DNA of 64,000 nucleotides. Source: Ruegeria sp. EL01 (GTDB lineage: Bacteria; Pseudomonadota; Alphaproteobacteria; Rhodobacterales; Rhodobacteraceae). A program made the translations under genes and the position numbers. The stretch spans positions 1 through 64,000 of the forward strand of contig NZ_OMPS01000037.1 of assembly GCF_900313035.1 (NCBI RefSeq), written 5' to 3'. Below the pieces are notes generated by a model, which did not search any database, was not told the DNA's origin, and worked only from the letters and a program-made list of their open reading frames with translations. Positions 24,785-34,175 of this stretch are shown here, in pieces; within the stretch, counting starts at the first letter, position 1, and every line of letters starts with the position of its first letter.

Positions 24785-26614
24785 ATGGACGATCAGAACA
24801 AGAATCTCATCCTCGCAACCGCGCTCAGCTTCCTGGTGATCCTGGTTTGGTTTGTCCTGTTCCCTCCGCCAGAGCCGGCACCTGTACCCGAGCAGTCCGA
24901 AATCACCGCTGCGCAAGGCGATGAGGTTCAAGCCCCAAGCGCGTCCGGCACGGGCACCGTGGGCGAGGCGACAGCTTCCGCCGAGGAGGCTTTGCCCGAA
25001 GATCAGGCCCCCCGTGTTCAGATCGATACGCCGCGCCTGCAAGGCAGCCTGTCTCTGTCGGGTGGACGTATCGATGAGCTGTTCTTGAAGGATTACAAGG
25101 TTTCGATCAAAGAAGGCGCACCTATCGTCGAACTCTTGTCCCCCGTCGGATCAGAATCCGCCTACTACGCGCTATATGGCTGGGCGCCAGGTGCCGGAGT
25201 GACTGGCACGGATGTTCCAGGCCCAAACACCCTGTGGACGCTTGAGCAGGGCGATACGCTGGGCGTTGACACGCCTATTACGTTGGTCTGGAACAATGAA
25301 AGCGGTCTGACATTCCGCCGCACCATATCGGTGGACGAGGATTACATGTTCTCGGTGACACAGTCAGTGGAAAACGCCACTGACGCCGAGGTTGGTATGG
25401 CCCCCTATGGCATTCTGGCCCGTCACGGAATTGGCGAAGACGGGGACCTGCCCGGGTTGAAGAACTTCTTCATCCTGCATGAAGGCGTGATGGTCATGGC
25501 CGATGGCGTTCTCGACGAAATCGATTATGGCGACGTTCAGGATTTCGACATCGATCCAGTCGAACGCGCCCAAGCCGAGGTATTTCAGGTCAAAGAAGGT
25601 GGCTGGGTTGGGTTTACCGATCACTATTGGATGACCACCCTGATCCCCGCAGAAGGTGCGACCTTCAAAGCTGCGGCAAAATACGATGCCCGCCGCAAGA
25701 TTTATCAGACAGAAACGGTTCTGCCGACCCTGACCGTTGCGCCCGGTGCGACCGAGCAGGTCACCACACGCCTGTTTGCCGGGGCAAAGGAATGGGAAAC
25801 CATCCGCGAATATGAGGCGGAAGGGGTGCAAAAGTTCATCGAGAGCATCGACTGGGGCTGGTTCTCTTTCCTGACCAAGCCGATTTTCTGGTTGCTGCAC
25901 AACATCAACGCCCTGATTGGCAACATGGGCTGGTCGATCATCGCCCTGACCCTGATCATCAAAGCAATCCTGTTCCCGCTTGCCTTCAAATCCTACGTCT
26001 CGATGGCGAAGATGAAGGAATTGCAGCCGCAGATGGAGGCCCTGAAAGAGGCCGCAGGTGACGACCGTCCGAAGATGCAGCAAGGTATGATGGAACTGTA
26101 CAAGAAGGAAAAGGTGAACCCGGCCGCAGGCTGTTTGCCGATCCTGATGCAGATCCCCATCTTTTTCTCATTGTACAAGGTGATCTTTGTCACGATCGAA
26201 CTGCGTCAAGCCCCCTGGTTTGGGCCGTTCCAGGATCTCAGCGCGCCAGATCCGACCTCGATCATGAACTTCTTTGGCTGGCTGCCTTGGGCCGGTCCGC
26301 AGCCAGATAGTTTGATGGCATTGATCTTTATTGGTATCCTGCCTCTGCTATTGGGCATTTCGATGTGGCTGCAGCAGAAACTGAATCCGGCACCAACGGA
26401 CGCGACACAAGCAATGATCTTTGCCTGGATGCCATGGGTCTTCATGTTCATGCTGGGCGGTTTCGCCAGCGGCCTGGTTGTCTACTGGATCGCCAACAAC
26501 ACGATAACGTTCACCCAGCAATACTTGATCATGCGTAGTCAGGGATTTAAGCCGGACGTGTTTGGCAACATCATATCCGGGTTCAAACGGACGCCAAAAA
26601 CGGATGACAAATGA
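24785..26614 (+). CDS. yidC: Membrane protein insertase YidC
   Basis: 609 residues from ATG 24785 (MDDQNKNLILATALSFLVI...); earlier in-frame residues lack conservation. One N-terminal membrane helix, a long periplasmic beta domain (about 85-370) and the C-terminal five-helix insertase core follow, with FPLAFKSYVSMAKMKELQP, NPAAGCLPILMQIPIFFSL and VYWIANNTITFTQQ. It inserts Sec-dependent and Sec-independent inner-membrane proteins. Overlaps the MOSC gene by 4 bases, starting a tight operon through DUF2946. Confidence 0.97.
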   Translation: MDDQNKNLILATALSFLVILVWFVLFPPPEPAPVPEQSEITAAQGDEVQAPSASGTGTVGEATASAEEALPEDQAPRVQIDTPRLQGSLSLSGGRIDELFLKDYKVSIKEGAPIVELLSPVGSESAYYALYGWAPGAGVTGTDVPGPNTLWTLEQGDTLGVDTPITLVWNNESGLTFRRTISVDEDYMFSVTQSVENATDAEVGMAPYGILARHGIGEDGDLPGLKNFFILHEGVMVMADGVLDEIDYGDVQDFDIDPVERAQAEVFQVKEGGWVGFTDHYWMTTLIPAEGATFKAAAKYDARRKIYQTETVLPTLTVAPGATEQVTTRLFAGAKEWETIREYEAEGVQKFIESIDWGWFSFLTKPIFWLLHNINALIGNMGWSIIALTLIIKAILFPLAFKSYVSMAKMKELQPQMEALKEAAGDDRPKMQQGMMELYKKEKVNPAAGCLPILMQIPIFFSLYKVIFVTIELRQAPWFGPFQDLSAPDPTSIMNFFGWLPWAGPQPDSLMALIFIGILPLLLGISMWLQQKLNPAPTDATQAMIFAWMPWVFMFMLGGFASGLVVYWIANNTITFTQQYLIMRSQGFKPDVFGNIISGFKRTPKTDDK

Positions 26615-27348
26615 GCGGATCGATCACCAGCCTGTGGCGGCATCCAATCAAAAGCCATGGGCGCGAAAGCCTTGATGACGTAACTGTATCTCCCGGGCAG
26701 ACACTGCCCGGGGATCGCGTTTGGGCGGTCGCCCATGAGGCGTCTAAGGCCGACGGCAGCAAATGGGTGCCTTGCGCCAACTTCAGCCGCGGATCGAAGG
26801 CACCAAATCTGATGGCTATTTCTGCACGTCTTGAGGGCGACACTGTTACGCTCAGCCATCCTCAGCAGCCGGATTTGCAGTTTGCCCCTGATTCCGAGCA
26901 GGACGCGTTTCTAAACTGGGTCAAACCACTGATGCCCGCAGATCGCGCCGCATCCGCGCGGATCATTCGTGTTCCGGGTCGCGGGATGACAGACAGCGAT
27001 TTTCCGTCGATCAGCTTGTGCAACATGGCCTCGCACCGTGCGGTAGAACAGAAGCTGGGCCGTGACCTGTCGGTTTGTCGCTGGCGTGGAAACATCTGGT
27101 TTGATGGCCTGCCCTTGTGGGAAGAGTTTGACTGGCTGGGTAAGGATGTTCAGATCGGCGAGGCCGTGTTCAACGTGCGCGAGCGCATAGTGCGCTGCCT
27201 CGCAACCACTGCCAATCCAGAGACCGGTGAGCGGGATGCAGATACGCTGGGCGCCTTGAACAGCTGGGACCATCAGGATTTCGGCGTTTATGCCGTCGTG
27301 GTTCGGGGCGGCAACATCCGTGTTGGTGACAAGGTTCAGGTGCTATGA
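26611..27348 (+). CDS. MOSC-domain protein
   Basis: 245 residues. N-terminal MOSC_N-like beta barrel (ITSLWRHPIKSHGRESLDDV, DRVWAVAHE) and C-terminal MOSC domain with CRWRGNIWFDGLPLWEEF and VRCLATTANPETGERD, the segment that carries the conserved Cys. MOSC proteins handle molybdenum cofactor or act as reductases (mARC/YcbX type), but this one has no fused ferredoxin. It is part of the conserved yidC-MOSC-engB arrangement of Rhodobacteraceae, linked by ATGA overlaps on both sides. Confidence 0.9.
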   Translation: MSGSITSLWRHPIKSHGRESLDDVTVSPGQTLPGDRVWAVAHEASKADGSKWVPCANFSRGSKAPNLMAISARLEGDTVTLSHPQQPDLQFAPDSEQDAFLNWVKPLMPADRAASARIIRVPGRGMTDSDFPSISLCNMASHRAVEQKLGRDLSVCRWRGNIWFDGLPLWEEFDWLGKDVQIGEAVFNVRERIVRCLATTANPETGERDADTLGALNSWDHQDFGVYAVVVRGGNIRVGDKVQVL

Positions 27349-27998
27349 CCTCACTTCCTTTTCCACTGGCTGAAGACCCCGACGCCTTTTCCTTGGAACG
27401 CGGCCGCAAACTGTTCGCAGGCCCATCAGAGTTCGTCAAAGGTGTCGTCGGAATGGATGGCCTGCCGGCCCCTGACCGGCTTGAGGTTTGTTTCGCAGGA
27501 CGGTCAAATGTGGGGAAATCCAGTCTGATCAATGCACTGACTGGTACCAAAGGTTTAGCGCGCGCATCAAACACGCCAGGTCGCACGCAAGAGATCAACT
27601 TCTTCACACAAGGCCCAGAGCTGTATTTGGTCGACCTGCCAGGATATGGCTACGCCAATGCGCCGCTTAAAATTGTCGAGAAATGGCAGCGGCTGCTGAA
27701 AAAATACCTGAGCGGACGCCAAACCCTGCGTCGCGCCTTTGTTCTGATCGACGCGCGCCACGGGGTGAAATCGGTCGATGACGAGATCATGAAACTTTTG
27801 GACACCAGCGCGGTTACATTTCAGTGCGTTATGACCAAGGCGGATAAGGTTAAAGTCAAGGATCGTGAAAAAGTGCTAGATCAGGTGCGCACCGCCTTGT
27901 CCAAACACCCGGCAGCCTACCCTGAAATCGTACTGACCTCGTCTGAAAAGAATGACGGTGTTCCAACTTTGCGCTCGATCATCGCGCATCTGGAATGA
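27345..27998 (+). CDS. engB: Ribosome biogenesis GTP-binding protein EngB/YsxC
   Basis: 217 residues with all GTPase motifs: G1 GRSNVGKSS (52-60), G2 TPGRT, G3 DLPGYGYA, G4 TKADK, G5 TSSEK. The protein assists maturation of the large ribosomal subunit. It overlaps the MOSC gene and the next small gene by 4 bases each, so the operon is translationally coupled. Confidence 0.97.
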   Translation: MTSLPFPLAEDPDAFSLERGRKLFAGPSEFVKGVVGMDGLPAPDRLEVCFAGRSNVGKSSLINALTGTKGLARASNTPGRTQEINFFTQGPELYLVDLPGYGYANAPLKIVEKWQRLLKKYLSGRQTLRRAFVLIDARHGVKSVDDEIMKLLDTSAVTFQCVMTKADKVKVKDREKVLDQVRTALSKHPAAYPEIVLTSSEKNDGVPTLRSIIAHLE

Positions 27999-28363
27999 AA
28001 GCGATCGCGCGCCTCCTCAGTCTTGTGACCCTTCTTGCCTTGGTCGCGACCGGAGCGATCCCGCAGGGTTGGATGCCAACGCAGGGTCAGGACGGCAAAG
28101 TCCTGCTTGTCATATGCACCGGGGAAGGAACGATCGAGCAATGGGTTGATCTGGACCCAAGCGATCCAATGCATGACGAGACAGACAACCGATCGAAGTG
28201 TTCGTTTGCGGGGCTGTTTGCAGATGCGAATGTGCCAAATTCGGGCGCCCTGAAACACCTCGACTTTCCACTACAACTGCGCTGGGCGTACGCGGAATTC
28301 ACACACCGCAGCGCGGGTTTCCATGCCCGCTATGACGCGCGAGCGCCACCTCAAACCTCCTGA
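27995..28363 (+). CDS. DUF2946-like small exported protein
   Basis: 122 residues. The N-terminus (KAIARLLSLVTLLALVATGAIPQGWMP) looks like a signal peptide or membrane anchor. ICTGEG and the later KCSFAGLF resemble the short conserved elements of DUF2946-type proteins, which usually occur beside metal-related or PepSY genes. The following gene is a PepSY protein, in keeping with that. No enzymatic motif is visible; function unknown. Confidence 0.65.
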   Translation: MKAIARLLSLVTLLALVATGAIPQGWMPTQGQDGKVLLVICTGEGTIEQWVDLDPSDPMHDETDNRSKCSFAGLFADANVPNSGALKHLDFPLQLRWAYAEFTHRSAGFHARYDARAPPQTS

Positions 28364-28429
28364 AACAGCGAAGTCTTGTTTGCACCTGCGCACCTCGTGC
28401 GCAGGGCAATTCCGCATCTGGAGATTGAT

Positions 28430-29833
28430 ATGGCAATGAACAGCCAAACTATGGGGCAAAGCCCCGCGCAGAACCGTACTGTGCAAAAATTCTACTTTGC
28501 TGCCTGGAGGTGGCATTTCTACGCCGGGATATTTGTGATCCCATTTCTGATAACTCTCGCCGTAACTGGGTTGATGATGATGTTCATCACGCAATTCGAC
28601 GGCCGTGACGGCGAAAAGATCAGCGTCGAGATTCAGGGCACAGCCCTGCCCGTTTCTCAACAAGCCGAGGTCGCGCTGACCGAGGTGCCGGGGTCGGTGG
28701 TCGAATGGATTGGCCCAAAGGGAGGCTATCTGGCCACTGTTTTCCGCATCAAAACGGAAGGCGGTCAGCGCCTTGTGGCCGTGGATCCCTATGCCGGCGA
28801 GGTACTGGAAATATGGGACCGTCGGGCGGGTTGGTATGATCTTGCAGACAACATTCACTCGTCCCTCATGATCGGAACGACCGGAGACCGGATCCTCGAA
28901 GTTGCCGCTGGTCTGAGCCTGGTTCTGATCTTTACCGGACTCTACCTTTGGTGGCCGCGTGGAAACGCTGTATCGGCCTTTGTGCCCAATTTCCGCGCCA
29001 GGGGACGGGCCCTGTGGAAGTCGCTTCACTCTGTCGTCGGGATTTGGATGTCGGGTTTGCTGGTCGTCTTCTTGATCTCAGGCCTGTCCTGGGCTGGCGT
29101 CTGGGGCGGTATGTTCGTCCAGGCCTGGAGCAGTTTTCCAGCCGAGAAATGGGACAATGTGCCATTGTCGGATGATCTGCATGCCAGCATGAACCACGGA
29201 CATCAAAATGACGTCCCTTGGGCACTTGAGCAGACACCGATGCCCGCCTCCGGATCTAAGGCAGGTATTGACGGCGTGCCCGAGGGAACGACGATCAATA
29301 TCGACGCGCTTGTTGCGCTTGGAACAACTCTCGACATGACAGGGCGTTTCCGCGTGGCTTACCCAAGTGGTGACAGCGGGGTCTGGACCCTGAACCGCGA
29401 CAGCATGAGCAGCGATTCAACAGATCCGGGGAATGACCGCACCGTTCACGTAGATCAGTACACCGGAAAGATCCTCGCCGATGTGCGATACGAGGATTAC
29501 TCGCTGATGGGTAAAAGCATGGCCCTAGGTATCCCGTTTCACATGGGATTGATGGGCACGTGGAACTTCGTACTCAATGTCGTCTTCTGCCTGTCTGTGA
29601 TCTTTGTCTGCATCTCAGGCGTTGTGATGTGGCTTATGCGTCGCCCCCAACGCGCCGGACGATTGGCAGCCCCGCCATCGCCGGCGGAAATGCCGCTTTG
29701 GAAAGGTGCCGTCCTGATCGGACTGTTCACGGCAATGGCCTTCCCCTTAGTCGGCCTGACACTGCTTGGTGTTCTGGTCTTTGACCTGCTGATCTTGAAC
29801 AACATCCCCGCGATGAAACGGGCCTTAAGCTGA
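28430..29833 (+). CDS. PepSY-associated transmembrane protein (PiuB-like)
   Basis: 467 residues from ATG 28430, which has GGAG six bases upstream. Four membrane segments are visible: [20 protein letters not shown] near the N-terminus, one near 180, one near 215, and two near the C-terminus, with PepSY-type soluble parts between ([19 protein letters not shown] and [19 protein letters not shown]). This is the layout of PepSY_TM proteins, often linked to ferric siderophore reduction or iron uptake. A strong terminator follows at 29838, so the operon from yidC or engB ends here. Confidence 0.85.
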   Translation: MAMNSQTMGQSPAQNRTVQKFYFAAWRWHFYAGIFVIPFLITLAVTGLMMMFITQFDGRDGEKISVEIQGTALPVSQQAEVALTEVPGSVVEWIGPKGGYLATVFRIKTEGGQRLVAVDPYAGEVLEIWDRRAGWYDLADNIHSSLMIGTTGDRILEVAAGLSLVLIFTGLYLWWPRGNAVSAFVPNFRARGRALWKSLHSVVGIWMSGLLVVFLISGLSWAGVWGGMFVQAWSSFPAEKWDNVPLSDDLHASMNHGHQNDVPWALEQTPMPASGSKAGIDGVPEGTTINIDALVALGTTLDMTGRFRVAYPSGDSGVWTLNRDSMSSDSTDPGNDRTVHVDQYTGKILADVRYEDYSLMGKSMALGIPFHMGLMGTWNFVLNVVFCLSVIFVCISGVVMWLMRRPQRAGRLAAPPSPAEMPLWKGAVLIGLFTAMAFPLVGLTLLGVLVFDLLILNNIPAMKRALS

Positions 29834-29837
29834 TCTG

Positions 29838-29870
29838 GTGCGGCTGCGCTGACCAGGCGCAGCCGCACTT
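29838..29870 (+). terminator. Intrinsic terminator after the PepSY gene
   Basis: A perfect 12-bp stem (GTGCGGCTGCGC with GCGCAGCCGCAC, 7-base loop), beginning 5 bases after the stop codon and followed by TTTGC. The short T run makes it a moderately strong terminator. Confidence 0.65.
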
Positions 29871-29946
29871 TGCAGCAATTGCTGCTATCTGGTCTTGGCA
29901 GCCCGTTCCAAAGGCCCTAACAGGGTTGATCAGAGGACTGACAGCC

Positions 29947-30810
29947 ATGAAGACAAGAGATATGAACCGGGATTGGATCGCAACTGCCGCCACATTGAAC
30001 AGCGCACTGCCTTATCTGCAGCGCTATGACGATGCTATTGTCGTCATCAAACTGGGCGGCCACGCCATGGGCAGTGACGAAGCCATGGAGAGCTTCGCAC
30101 GTGATGTGGTTCTGATGCGGCAGGTCGGTGTGAACCCTGTTGTCGTGCATGGTGGCGGGCCGATGATCAACGCGATGTTGAGCCAATTGGATATCCAGTC
30201 CGAGTTTGTAAATGGCAAACGTGTCACCGACAAAGCAACGGTTGAAGTCGTCGAGATGGTGCTTTCGGGCCTTGTGAACAAACGTATTGTTCAGGCGATC
30301 AACCGTCAGGGTGGCACCGCTGTTGGCCTTTCGGGCAAAGACGCCAATCTGATGACCTGCGACCAAACGGATGCCTCCTTGGGGTTCGTCGGTTCACCCG
30401 CGCAGATGAACCCAAAGGTTTTGCACGATCTGTTTTCGCATGACGTGATCCCGGTCATCGCACCGCTGGGTGCTGGTAATGACGGGGAAACATTCAACGT
30501 CAATGGCGACACTGCAGCGGGGGCAATCGCCTCGGCCTTGAAGGCAGACCGCCTGTTGTTGCTGACGGACGTTTCTGGTGTCAAAAACGCTGCCGGTGAT
30601 GTGGTCACTGAACTGAAAGCGGGGCAGATCCGCGAGATGACGCTCGAAGGGACGATTGCTGGCGGGATGATCCCGAAAACCGAAACCGCGCTGGATGCCT
30701 TGCACAGCGGAGTACGCGCAGTTGTCATTCTGGACGGGCGTGCGCCGAATGCGGTACTGCTGGAATTGTTCACGGAACACGGTGCCGGTTCGCTGATCCG
30801 GCCAGACTAA
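29947..30810 (+). CDS. argB: Acetylglutamate kinase
   Basis: 287 residues from ATG 29947. Motifs are IKLGGHAMG (phosphate binding), [11 protein letters not shown], the arginine-sensing-type N-terminal helix before the fold ([20 protein letters not shown], split at residue 6), NINGD-like [11 protein letters not shown] and [14 protein letters not shown]. It phosphorylates N-acetylglutamate in arginine synthesis. The N-terminal helix indicates the hexameric, arginine-inhibited form; that is inference from family knowledge. Confidence 0.97.
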   Translation: MKTRDMNRDWIATAATLNSALPYLQRYDDAIVVIKLGGHAMGSDEAMESFARDVVLMRQVGVNPVVVHGGGPMINAMLSQLDIQSEFVNGKRVTDKATVEVVEMVLSGLVNKRIVQAINRQGGTAVGLSGKDANLMTCDQTDASLGFVGSPAQMNPKVLHDLFSHDVIPVIAPLGAGNDGETFNVNGDTAAGAIASALKADRLLLLTDVSGVKNAAGDVVTELKAGQIREMTLEGTIAGGMIPKTETALDALHSGVRAVVILDGRAPNAVLLELFTEHGAGSLIRPD

Positions 30811-30831
30811 GCCAAAAGGCGCGGAGGGGGT

Positions 30832-31527
30832 ATGGCGGAACAGTCTGAAACTACCTCTGAGACAAGCAGCCGTTTGTCCTACGCCCGCGTCGAAGAAACC
30901 GCGAGCGAGACAGGATTGATCGTTATGGGGGCACTGCACCCCCGCGTGACCCAGGCCAAACACCCCGAAGGTGGTACACTGGTCCTGCTCGGCGCAGGTG
31001 ATGCGTTCTGGCCTGCGTTAAAGGCCTCGCCCGAATGGCTCGATCAACACCCTGATCCGGTTGATCGGTGGTCTTCGCGGGTCATCGGGGACATGGCCAG
31101 TGATCTGGGCGCACAGGCGCATTTTCCCTTTGGCGGCCCGCCATATGCCCCTTTCATCGACTGGGCGCTTAAGTCAGGGCGGACGTTCAGCAGCCCCGTA
31201 GGGGCGCTGGTGCATGACACGGTGGGGATGATGATCTCGTTTCGCGGCGCGCTCCACTTCCCCTCTGAATTTGACGTACCAGAAGCATCGGCACCCTCAC
31301 CCTGCATCACCTGTGACGCGCCCTGTACATCAACCTGCCCTGTGGGCGCCCTGAATGCCGAGAGTTTTTACAATGTCGACGCCTGCCACAGGTACCTGAG
31401 CACAGCTGCGGGCCAAATCTGCATGACCGGTGGATGTGCCGTACGGCTGGCTTGCCCTCTCAGTAAAGGCGCAGGTCGCCGTGCGGAACAGTCCTCCCAC
31501 CACATGAGAGCATTTCACCCGACATGA
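30832..31527 (+). CDS. 4Fe-4S ferredoxin-like protein
   Basis: 231 residues. One cluster motif is visible near residues 163-175, CITCDAPCTSTCP (CxxCxxxCxxxCP), followed later by GGCAVRLACPLSKG with further Cys. The N-terminal 150 residues are soluble and rich in Pro and Gly, similar to QueG/reductive dehalogenase-type ferredoxin domains, but no second full cluster motif is present. It starts 21 bases after argB and overlaps the phosphatase gene by 4 bases. Electron-transfer role inferred; partner unknown. Confidence 0.8.
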   Translation: MAEQSETTSETSSRLSYARVEETASETGLIVMGALHPRVTQAKHPEGGTLVLLGAGDAFWPALKASPEWLDQHPDPVDRWSSRVIGDMASDLGAQAHFPFGGPPYAPFIDWALKSGRTFSSPVGALVHDTVGMMISFRGALHFPSEFDVPEASAPSPCITCDAPCTSTCPVGALNAESFYNVDACHRYLSTAAGQICMTGGCAVRLACPLSKGAGRRAEQSSHHMRAFHPT

Positions 31528-32021
31528 GCCGCACCCTGATCCTGACACGCCATGCAAAATCAAGTTGGGACGACCCGCTACAGTCAGACCATGACCGTCC
31601 TTTGAACAAACGCGGGCGAAAGTCGGCACCTGCCATTGGTGCTTGGCTGACAAGAAATGGCTGGCTCCCTGATGAGGTTATCTGCTCTACCGCTGCCCGC
31701 ACACGCGAGACATACGAAAGGATGGGGTTGCAGCCCAACTCGACTGGCTTCGCGCGCCGCCTGTATCACGCCGGGGCCCATGACATGCTAAACGTCCTGG
31801 AAGGCGCCACAGGGACCTGTGTGTTGATGCTGGGGCACAACCCCGGGATCGCGGCCTTCGCCGATCAGATCGTTCGGCAAGCGCCGAACCACATAAGGTT
31901 CCACGATTACCCTACCTGTGCGACGACCGTTGTCCGCTTTGATGTTGCCAGTTGGGCAGATGTCCAATGGCACAGCGGTGAGGTTTTGGGTTTTGTCATT
32001 CCGCGTGAGTTGCTGGAATAG
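31524..32021 (+). CDS. SixA-like phosphohistidine phosphatase (histidine phosphatase superfamily)
   Basis: 165 residues. The catalytic LTRHAKSSWDD (His10) and later MLGHNPGI (second His) define the branch-1 histidine phosphatase fold, with the SixA-style RHAKS start. The enzyme removes phosphate from phosphohistidine or small phosphoesters. Overlaps the upstream ferredoxin-like gene (ATGA), ending the argB unit, and faces the convergent bztD. Confidence 0.92.
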   Translation: MSRTLILTRHAKSSWDDPLQSDHDRPLNKRGRKSAPAIGAWLTRNGWLPDEVICSTAARTRETYERMGLQPNSTGFARRLYHAGAHDMLNVLEGATGTCVLMLGHNPGIAAFADQIVRQAPNHIRFHDYPTCATTVVRFDVASWADVQWHSGEVLGFVIPRELLE

Positions 32022-32050
32022 AAAAAGGCGAGGACCTGCCCCGCCTTCTT
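32022..32050. terminator. Bidirectional terminator between sixA-like gene and bztD
   Basis: AAAAAGGCG...CGCCTTCTT forms a stem of six to eight pairs with one mismatch, lying in the 48-base gap between convergent genes. A-rich and T-rich flanks suit termination on both strands. Confidence 0.55.
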
Positions 32051-32069
32051 GCATTGATATTGAACTGGG

Positions 32070-32861
32070 TCAGTGCCCCAGAATCTGGCTGAGGAACAGT
32101 TTGGTCCGCTCGCTTTTGGGGTTGTTGAAGAACTCTTCCGGTTCATTCTGCTCCACGATCTGACCCTCATCCATGAAGATCACGCGGTTCGCCACCTGAC
32201 GGGCAAAGCCCATCTCGTGCGTCACGCACAGCATGGTCATACCCTCTTCGGCCAGCTCAATCATAGTGTCGAGCACCTCTTTGATCATTTCCGGGTCAAG
32301 GGCCGAGGTCGGTTCATCAAACAGCATGATCCGCGGCATCATGCACAGGCTTCGGGCAATCGCCACACGCTGCTGCTGACCACCCGAAAGCTGACCAGGA
32401 TACTTATCCGCCTGCTCGGGGATCTTCACCTTTTCCAGGAAGTGCATGGCGCGCTCTTCGGCCTCTTTCTTGGGCGTCTTGCGCACCCAGATCGGGGCCA
32501 GCGTGCAGTTCTCCAGAATGGTCAGATGCGGGAAAAGGTTGAAGTGTTGGAACACCATGCCAACCTCGGACCGGATCTTGTCGATGTTCTTGAGGTCATT
32601 CGACAGCTCGATCCCATCCACAACGATAGAACCCTGCTGGTGTTCTTCCAACGCGTTCAGGCAGCGGATCAGGGTTGATTTCCCTGACCCCGACGGCCCC
32701 GCGATCACGATCCGCTCGCCCTGATTGACGGTCAGATTGATGTCGCGCAGCACGTGGAAAGATCCGTACCACTTGTTCATTCCGTTGATGTCGATGGCGA
32801 TCTCATCGCTCACCTGCATTTTCGAGCGGTCGATTTCACGTTCAATTGCAAGTTCAGACAT
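32070..32861 (-). CDS. bztD: Glutamate/glutamine/aspartate ABC transporter ATP-binding protein
   Basis: 263 residues: Walker [10 protein letters not shown] (55-63), Q loop [10 protein letters not shown], signature [13 protein letters not shown], Walker [15 protein letters not shown] and switch CVTHEM. Closest in layout to BztD/AapP polar amino-acid ATPases. The 24-residue N-terminal extension before the domain is usual for BztD. Last gene of bztABCD, 12 bases after bztC. Confidence 0.95.
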   Translation of the reverse strand: MSELAIEREIDRSKMQVSDEIAIDINGMNKWYGSFHVLRDINLTVNQGERIVIAGPSGSGKSTLIRCLNALEEHQQGSIVVDGIELSNDLKNIDKIRSEVGMVFQHFNLFPHLTILENCTLAPIWVRKTPKKEAEERAMHFLEKVKIPEQADKYPGQLSGGQQQRVAIARSLCMMPRIMLFDEPTSALDPEMIKEVLDTMIELAEEGMTMLCVTHEMGFARQVANRVIFMDEGQIVEQNEPEEFFNNPKSERTKLFLSQILGH

Positions 32862-32873
32862 GTGTTGAACTCC

Positions 32874-34172
32874 TTAATGATGATCAGTGGCAAGACGACG
32901 TTCGAGCCACTGCGAATATTGTGAGATGCCGTAGCACACGACAAAGAACAGGAGCGAGGCAAAGCCCAGCAGCTCCCAGTAGACGCCATTCCATTCGGTC
33001 GAAGCCAGGATCGGCCCGCGAATCATACCCAACAGGTCGAACATCGAGATGACCGAGACCAGCACGGTATCCTTGAACAGACCCACCGCGACATTCACGA
33101 TACCAGGGATCGAGATCTTCAATGCCTGTGGCAGGATGATCAGCCGCATCGCCTGAGGGTAGTCGAGACCCAGACTGTCCGCTGCTTCGTACTGCCCGCG
33201 CGGCAAGGCTGCCAGACCGCCGCGGATCACCTCGGCGATATAAGCGGCCGAGAACATGGTGATCATGATCACGACGCGCAGGAACAGGTCGACCGTGCTG
33301 TCAGGCGGGAAGAAATACGCCAGCATCACCGAAGCCACAAACAGCAGCGTGATCAACGGCACGCCACGAATGAATTCGATAAAGATGACGCAGACCCACT
33401 TGATCAGTGGCATGTTCGACTGACGTCCCAATGCCAAGGCGATACCCAAAGGCACAGAGAGCGACACGCAGGTCACACCCAGCATCATGTTCAGCATGAA
33501 GCCACCCAGATCACGGCTGGGCACGGATGAAAGCCACGCATTTTGTGATGCGCTTTCAGGGATCAGCGCACCGCCGATATTCCAGATGACCAAAGCGACA
33601 ACGATGGCCCCAAAGAACCCTGCAGCAAAGCTGTTCTTGCCAAATTTCTGGAAGACGCCGCCTGCGACCACACATCCGATCAGAGCGACCAGCGGTACCA
33701 GGATGCTGCCACCCCAGATCAGCCAGAACGCGATGAACGGGTATACGGCCGTGAACAACAGCAGTTTGCGCGGCAGGTCAAAGAACAGAACCGGAGCAAA
33801 CGCAACCAGCATAAGGACAAGGGCCAGGTTCGGACGCCAATAGGAATCGACCGGGTATTTGAACCCATAGATCAGCTGTGGCCAGCGTTCGGCAAGCACC
33901 GCGAAACACGCACCGGTTTTGCCCGCCAGTATCTCTCGGCATTCTGCCAGCGAATTCGCATTCCAGACCCCGTTAAAGATCCAAGGCAACGTGTTTTTCA
34001 ACAACAGGTAGACCAGGATCAGCGACAGAACCGTCAGGATCGTGTTCGCCACGCCCGAAAATAGGTTTTCACGAAGCCATTTGACCACGCCGGTTTCGCG
34101 GGCAGGAGGAGGTGATTCCGGGATGTTCCCGTCAGCCACAAACGCGATCGGATTATTTGTTTGATCAGCCAT
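32874..34172 (-). CDS. bztC: Glutamate/glutamine/aspartate ABC transporter permease BztC
   Basis: 432 residues. The N-terminal extension holds several membrane helices and GFKYPVDSYWRPNLAL, found in the BztC/AapM branch; the C-terminal HisM-type domain has EFIRGVPLITLLFVASVML and EVIRGGLAALPRGQYEAADSLG, the EAA loop that contacts the ATPase. It forms the inner-membrane channel with BztB for acidic amino acids and their amides. Confidence 0.95.
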   Translation of the reverse strand: MADQTNNPIAFVADGNIPESPPPARETGVVKWLRENLFSGVANTILTVLSLILVYLLLKNTLPWIFNGVWNANSLAECREILAGKTGACFAVLAERWPQLIYGFKYPVDSYWRPNLALVLMLVAFAPVLFFDLPRKLLLFTAVYPFIAFWLIWGGSILVPLVALIGCVVAGGVFQKFGKNSFAAGFFGAIVVALVIWNIGGALIPESASQNAWLSSVPSRDLGGFMLNMMLGVTCVSLSVPLGIALALGRQSNMPLIKWVCVIFIEFIRGVPLITLLFVASVMLAYFFPPDSTVDLFLRVVIMITMFSAAYIAEVIRGGLAALPRGQYEAADSLGLDYPQAMRLIILPQALKISIPGIVNVAVGLFKDTVLVSVISMFDLLGMIRGPILASTEWNGVYWELLGFASLLFFVVCYGISQYSQWLERRLATDHH

Positions 34173-34175
34173 GGC